A stretch of DNA of 6,831 bases from assembly GCA_002479415.1 (NCBI GenBank), contig DLMZ01000027.1, positions 1 through 6,831 of the forward strand. The letters run 5' to 3'. The stretch comes from Firmicutes bacterium UBA7523. GTDB taxonomy: Bacteria > Bacillota > Dethiobacteria > Dethiobacterales > Dethiobacteraceae. The translations under genes and the position numbers were made by a program. This document shows, in pieces, positions 4,745 through 6,831 of the stretch (within the stretch, counting starts at the first letter, position 1; each line of letters begins with the position of its first letter). The notes under the pieces were generated by a model. It was not told where the DNA came from. It ran no database searches and saw nothing but the letters and a program-made list of their open reading frames with translations.

Positions 4745-5762
4745 TGCTTATTCCTCCTTCGGCAATGACATTTAAAACACCCTTAAGCAACCTCAGTGTA
4801 TTCTGCACATCATCTAGATTTACAATTGAGGCCGGAGAATGAATATAACGACACGGTACAGAAACTAAGCCTGTCAGAATCCCCGAATGGGTTTGAGATA
4901 TTTTGCCGGCATCAGTACCGGATGTGGTCGAACGGCGGAATTGGTAGGGAATACCCAATTTTTCAGCTGTTTGCACAAACAAATCAATGGTTTTCTGGGG
5001 AGCGATATAAGAAGCATCCATCAGAGTAATGGCTGGTCCGCCGCCTAGTGTAGTAGCGTGGGCGGCTTCTTTGGTGCCAACAACATCTGACGCGGATGTG
5101 CCTTCAACAACAATGGCCATATCGGGATGAACTGAATAGGCTGCGGCACCGGAGCCGCGCAAGCCTATCTCCTCCTGAACAGTAAAAACAACAGTTACGT
5201 CTAAGGCAAAGTCTTCTTTAAATAATTCTGCCAGGAGAAAACAGCCAACACGGTCATCAAAGGCCTTACCAATTAAACAATTTTCTCCCGCTTCCCTTGT
5301 TTTTGTGGAGAGGGCGACATAGTCACCAAGATTAACCAGCTTTTCTGCTTCATCCTGACTTCGAACACCCAGATCTATATAAAGATTATCTATATCAATT
5401 GCTTTTTTTCTTTCACTTGGTTTTTGCAGATGGACTGCCTTGGCGCCGATAACGCCGGGCACCTTATTTTTTCCCACAACTACAGGCTTGGAAACGAGCA
5501 CACGGTCGTCAATGCTCCCTACCTTATGAGCGCGTAATAGGCCGCTCTTTTCAAAGCCGACGACAATCAGTCCGACCTCGTCCATGTGGGCAGCCAGCAT
5601 TACCTTGGCACTGCGGCCTTTTCCTTTACGGAAGAAAAGGTTCCCCAAAGCGTCTGTGTATACTTCCTCTGCACTGGACGACAGTTCCTCTTTAAGAATG
5701 TGGCGAATATCACCTTCGTCACCGGACACACCATATGCTTCCGTTAAACGTTTTAATAGCAT
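4716..5762 (-). CDS. M42-family metallo-aminopeptidase (second gene of the tandem set)
   Basis: This 348-aa protein has the full M42 signature: His59 (AAHMDEVG), Asp169 (KAFDDRVG), Glu197 as general base and Glu198 as ligand (VQEEIGLRGS), and His308 (RYIHSP). The ligand that is Asp in both neighbours is Glu220 here (VVEGTSASD), a variant well known in bacterial M42 enzymes. This marks it as a different subfamily from the two flanking copies. The usual KPPHL loop reads AKAVHLQKP (107-115). The ATG at 5762 has GGAGG 7 nt upstream inside the preceding gene, and the two overlap by 10 nt. Its own last codons carry the ribosome binding site of the next gene. The three paralogs are probably co-translated and may assemble together, which is inference. 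Confidence 0.94.
   Translation of the reverse strand: MLLKRLTEAYGVSGDEGDIRHILKEELSSSAEEVYTDALGNLFFRKGKGRSAKVMLAAHMDEVGLIVVGFEKSGLLRAHKVGSIDDRVLVSKPVVVGKNKVPGVIGAKAVHLQKPSERKKAIDIDNLYIDLGVRSQDEAEKLVNLGDYVALSTKTREAGENCLIGKAFDDRVGCFLLAELFKEDFALDVTVVFTVQEEIGLRGSGAAAYSVHPDMAIVVEGTSASDVVGTKEAAHATTLGGGPAITLMDASYIAPQKTIDLFVQTAEKLGIPYQFRRSTTSGTDAGKISQTHSGILTGLVSVPCRYIHSPASIVNLDDVQNTLRLLKGVLNVIAEGGISIEAATEKVK
4753..4759 (-). promoter_or_regulatory. Ribosome binding site for a TTG start inside an upstream gene
   Basis: AAGGAGG on the minus strand, 8 nt before the TTG at 4744, encoded within the C-terminal codons of the upstream M42 gene. Its strength supports the TTG start and the 29-nt overlap. Confidence 0.8.
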
Positions 5763-6808
5763 GATAATCCCTCCACAGATTCGCGGTCAACAGCAGCAAT
5801 AAATTGGGCAAGCAATCTGCCGGTTTGCTTAATATCATCCATATCGAGAAGCTCAACCGAAGTGTGCATATAGCGTAAAGGGATAGAGACCAAACCTGTG
5901 GCAATACCGCCCCGTGTTACCTGAATAGCCCGAGCATCAGTGCCAGTGGCTCCCGGTGTTACCTCTAACTGGTAAGGTATTCTGTATTCTTTAGCAATCC
6001 GCACTAGTTCCTTACCTACTTTGGGATGAATATTAGGACCAAGAGTCAAAGCTGGTCCTTTGCCAATATAAGAGACCTCATGATCAGGAACACCAGGCAT
6101 TTCACCGTGGGTCACATCTACAGCTATGCCAATGTCTGGCACAATACCATATGTTGCCACCGCTGCTCCGCGCACACCCACTTCTTCTTGAACGGTAGCT
6201 ACCGCATAAACATCAGCAGTATGCTGCAGCCTCTCCAACTCCTTTAGGCATGTCAGCAGCACAGCAATTCCGGCACGGTCATCCAGCGCTTTAGCAGCAA
6301 CGGAATTGCCTGCAAGCTCGATTAGCTCACGACGAATAATAGCTAAATCGCCCGGGGCAACCAGCTTACGAACACGCTCTTCCGGCAAGCAGATATCAAT
6401 ATGTAAATCTTCCAGCTTGTGCCCCTTGCCCCGCTCCTCCTCATCTGTGAGATGAGGCGGTTTAGCTCCGATAACACCGGCTAAAGTTTCTTTACCGTAG
6501 AGGATTACCTCCTGTCCCACAATGGTACGCGGATCAATGCCGCCCACAGCGGTAAATCTCAAAAACCCGCCCTCTTCAATTTTTGTAACCATCAGACCGA
6601 TTTCATCCATGTGGGCAGCCAGTAATATACGGGGACGGTCGCTTATACCGTTTCCCTTTTTATAAAAAACTATGTTTCCCATTTTGTCTTGACGTACTTC
6701 ATCACAGTATTGGCAAAGCGCTGCTTTTATTACTTTGCCCACGTGGTTTTCATAACCAGACACGCCGGGCGCTTCGCAAATATCTTTTAAGAAGCGTTTA
6801 ATATCCAA
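5753..6808 (-). CDS. M42-family metallo-aminopeptidase (first gene of the tandem set)
   Basis: This 351-aa protein carries the complete M42 metal site: His66 (AAHMDEIG), Asp176 (KALDDRAG), Glu209, Asp231 (AVDVTHG) and His315 (RYMHTS), with Glu208 as general base (VQEEVGVRG). The motif GAKPPHL (114-120) and the late GTDARAI (289-295) are also typical. It is therefore probably an active cytoplasmic aminopeptidase. The start is TTG at 6808-6806, the first possible start after an in-frame TAA at 6817-6815, with GGAGG 10 nt upstream. It is the most upstream gene in the window. Only 23 nt precede it, so its promoter, if it has its own, lies outside. It resembles the third copy (Asp ligand, VGGxxP region) more than the second. 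Confidence 0.94.
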   Translation of the reverse strand: MDIKRFLKDICEAPGVSGYENHVGKVIKAALCQYCDEVRQDKMGNIVFYKKGNGISDRPRILLAAHMDEIGLMVTKIEEGGFLRFTAVGGIDPRTIVGQEVILYGKETLAGVIGAKPPHLTDEEERGKGHKLEDLHIDICLPEERVRKLVAPGDLAIIRRELIELAGNSVAAKALDDRAGIAVLLTCLKELERLQHTADVYAVATVQEEVGVRGAAVATYGIVPDIGIAVDVTHGEMPGVPDHEVSYIGKGPALTLGPNIHPKVGKELVRIAKEYRIPYQLEVTPGATGTDARAIQVTRGGIATGLVSIPLRYMHTSVELLDMDDIKQTGRLLAQFIAAVDRESVEGLSCY

Positions 6809-6818
6809 GGCAAGTTAA

Positions 6819-6823
6819 CCTCC
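6819..6823 (-). promoter_or_regulatory. Ribosome binding site of the first M42 gene
   Basis: GGAGG on the minus strand, 10 nt before the TTG at 6808. The spacing is slightly long, but no in-frame ATG or GTG is available closer to it. Confidence 0.6.
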
Positions 6824-6831
6824 AGTTTTAT

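Noticed and set aside
4796..5029. Plus-strand open frames antisense to the M42 genes (also at 5584-5802 and 6026-6247)
   Set aside because: All are shadows of conserved peptidase coding sequence and lack start signals or protein motifs.

Overview
The window looks like a chromosomal segment of a Bacillota (Firmicutes) bacterium of clostridial type, perhaps Peptococcaceae-like. The evidence is strong GGAGG ribosome binding sites before nearly every gene, frequent TTG and GTG starts, tightly packed and overlapping genes, a tRNA gene with an encoded CCA end, and protein motifs typical of that group. The assignment is an inference from style, not from a marker gene. Every gene I can support is on the minus strand, so transcription runs from high to low coordinates.

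Right half (about 3728-6808): three consecutive paralogous genes for M42-family metallo-aminopeptidases (cellulase M / YsdC / TET type). They overlap by 10 and 29 nt, which suggests translational coupling. All three keep the full set of metal ligands and the catalytic glutamate, so all look active. The first and third to be translated start with TTG.

Middle (about 3500-3727): a 228-nt gap. On the minus strand it holds a candidate sigma-A promoter, several short hairpins that exclude one another, and a GC-rich hairpin followed by a U-rich stretch. This could be a plain terminator for the peptidase operon or an attenuator or riboregulator leading into the pantothenate genes.

Centre-left (577-3499): a compact vitamin B5 operon in the order panG-like (DUF2520 ketopantoate reductase candidate), panB, panC, panD. 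Together these cover alpha-ketoisovalerate to ketopantoate (PanB), ketopantoate to pantoate (PanG candidate), aspartate to beta-alanine (PanD), and ligation of pantoate and beta-alanine to pantothenate (PanC). Genes overlap by 4 nt, abut with no gap, or are 5 nt apart.

Left end (1-576): a tRNA-Leu(GAG) gene with its own good promoter, a 5' leader hairpin and a downstream terminator-like hairpin. Next comes a previously unlisted 49-codon ORF for a small two-helix membrane protein, behind an eight-G ribosome binding site. Last are an imperfect inverted repeat and a clear minus-strand intrinsic terminator. I see no mobile elements, CRISPR arrays or plus-strand genes.
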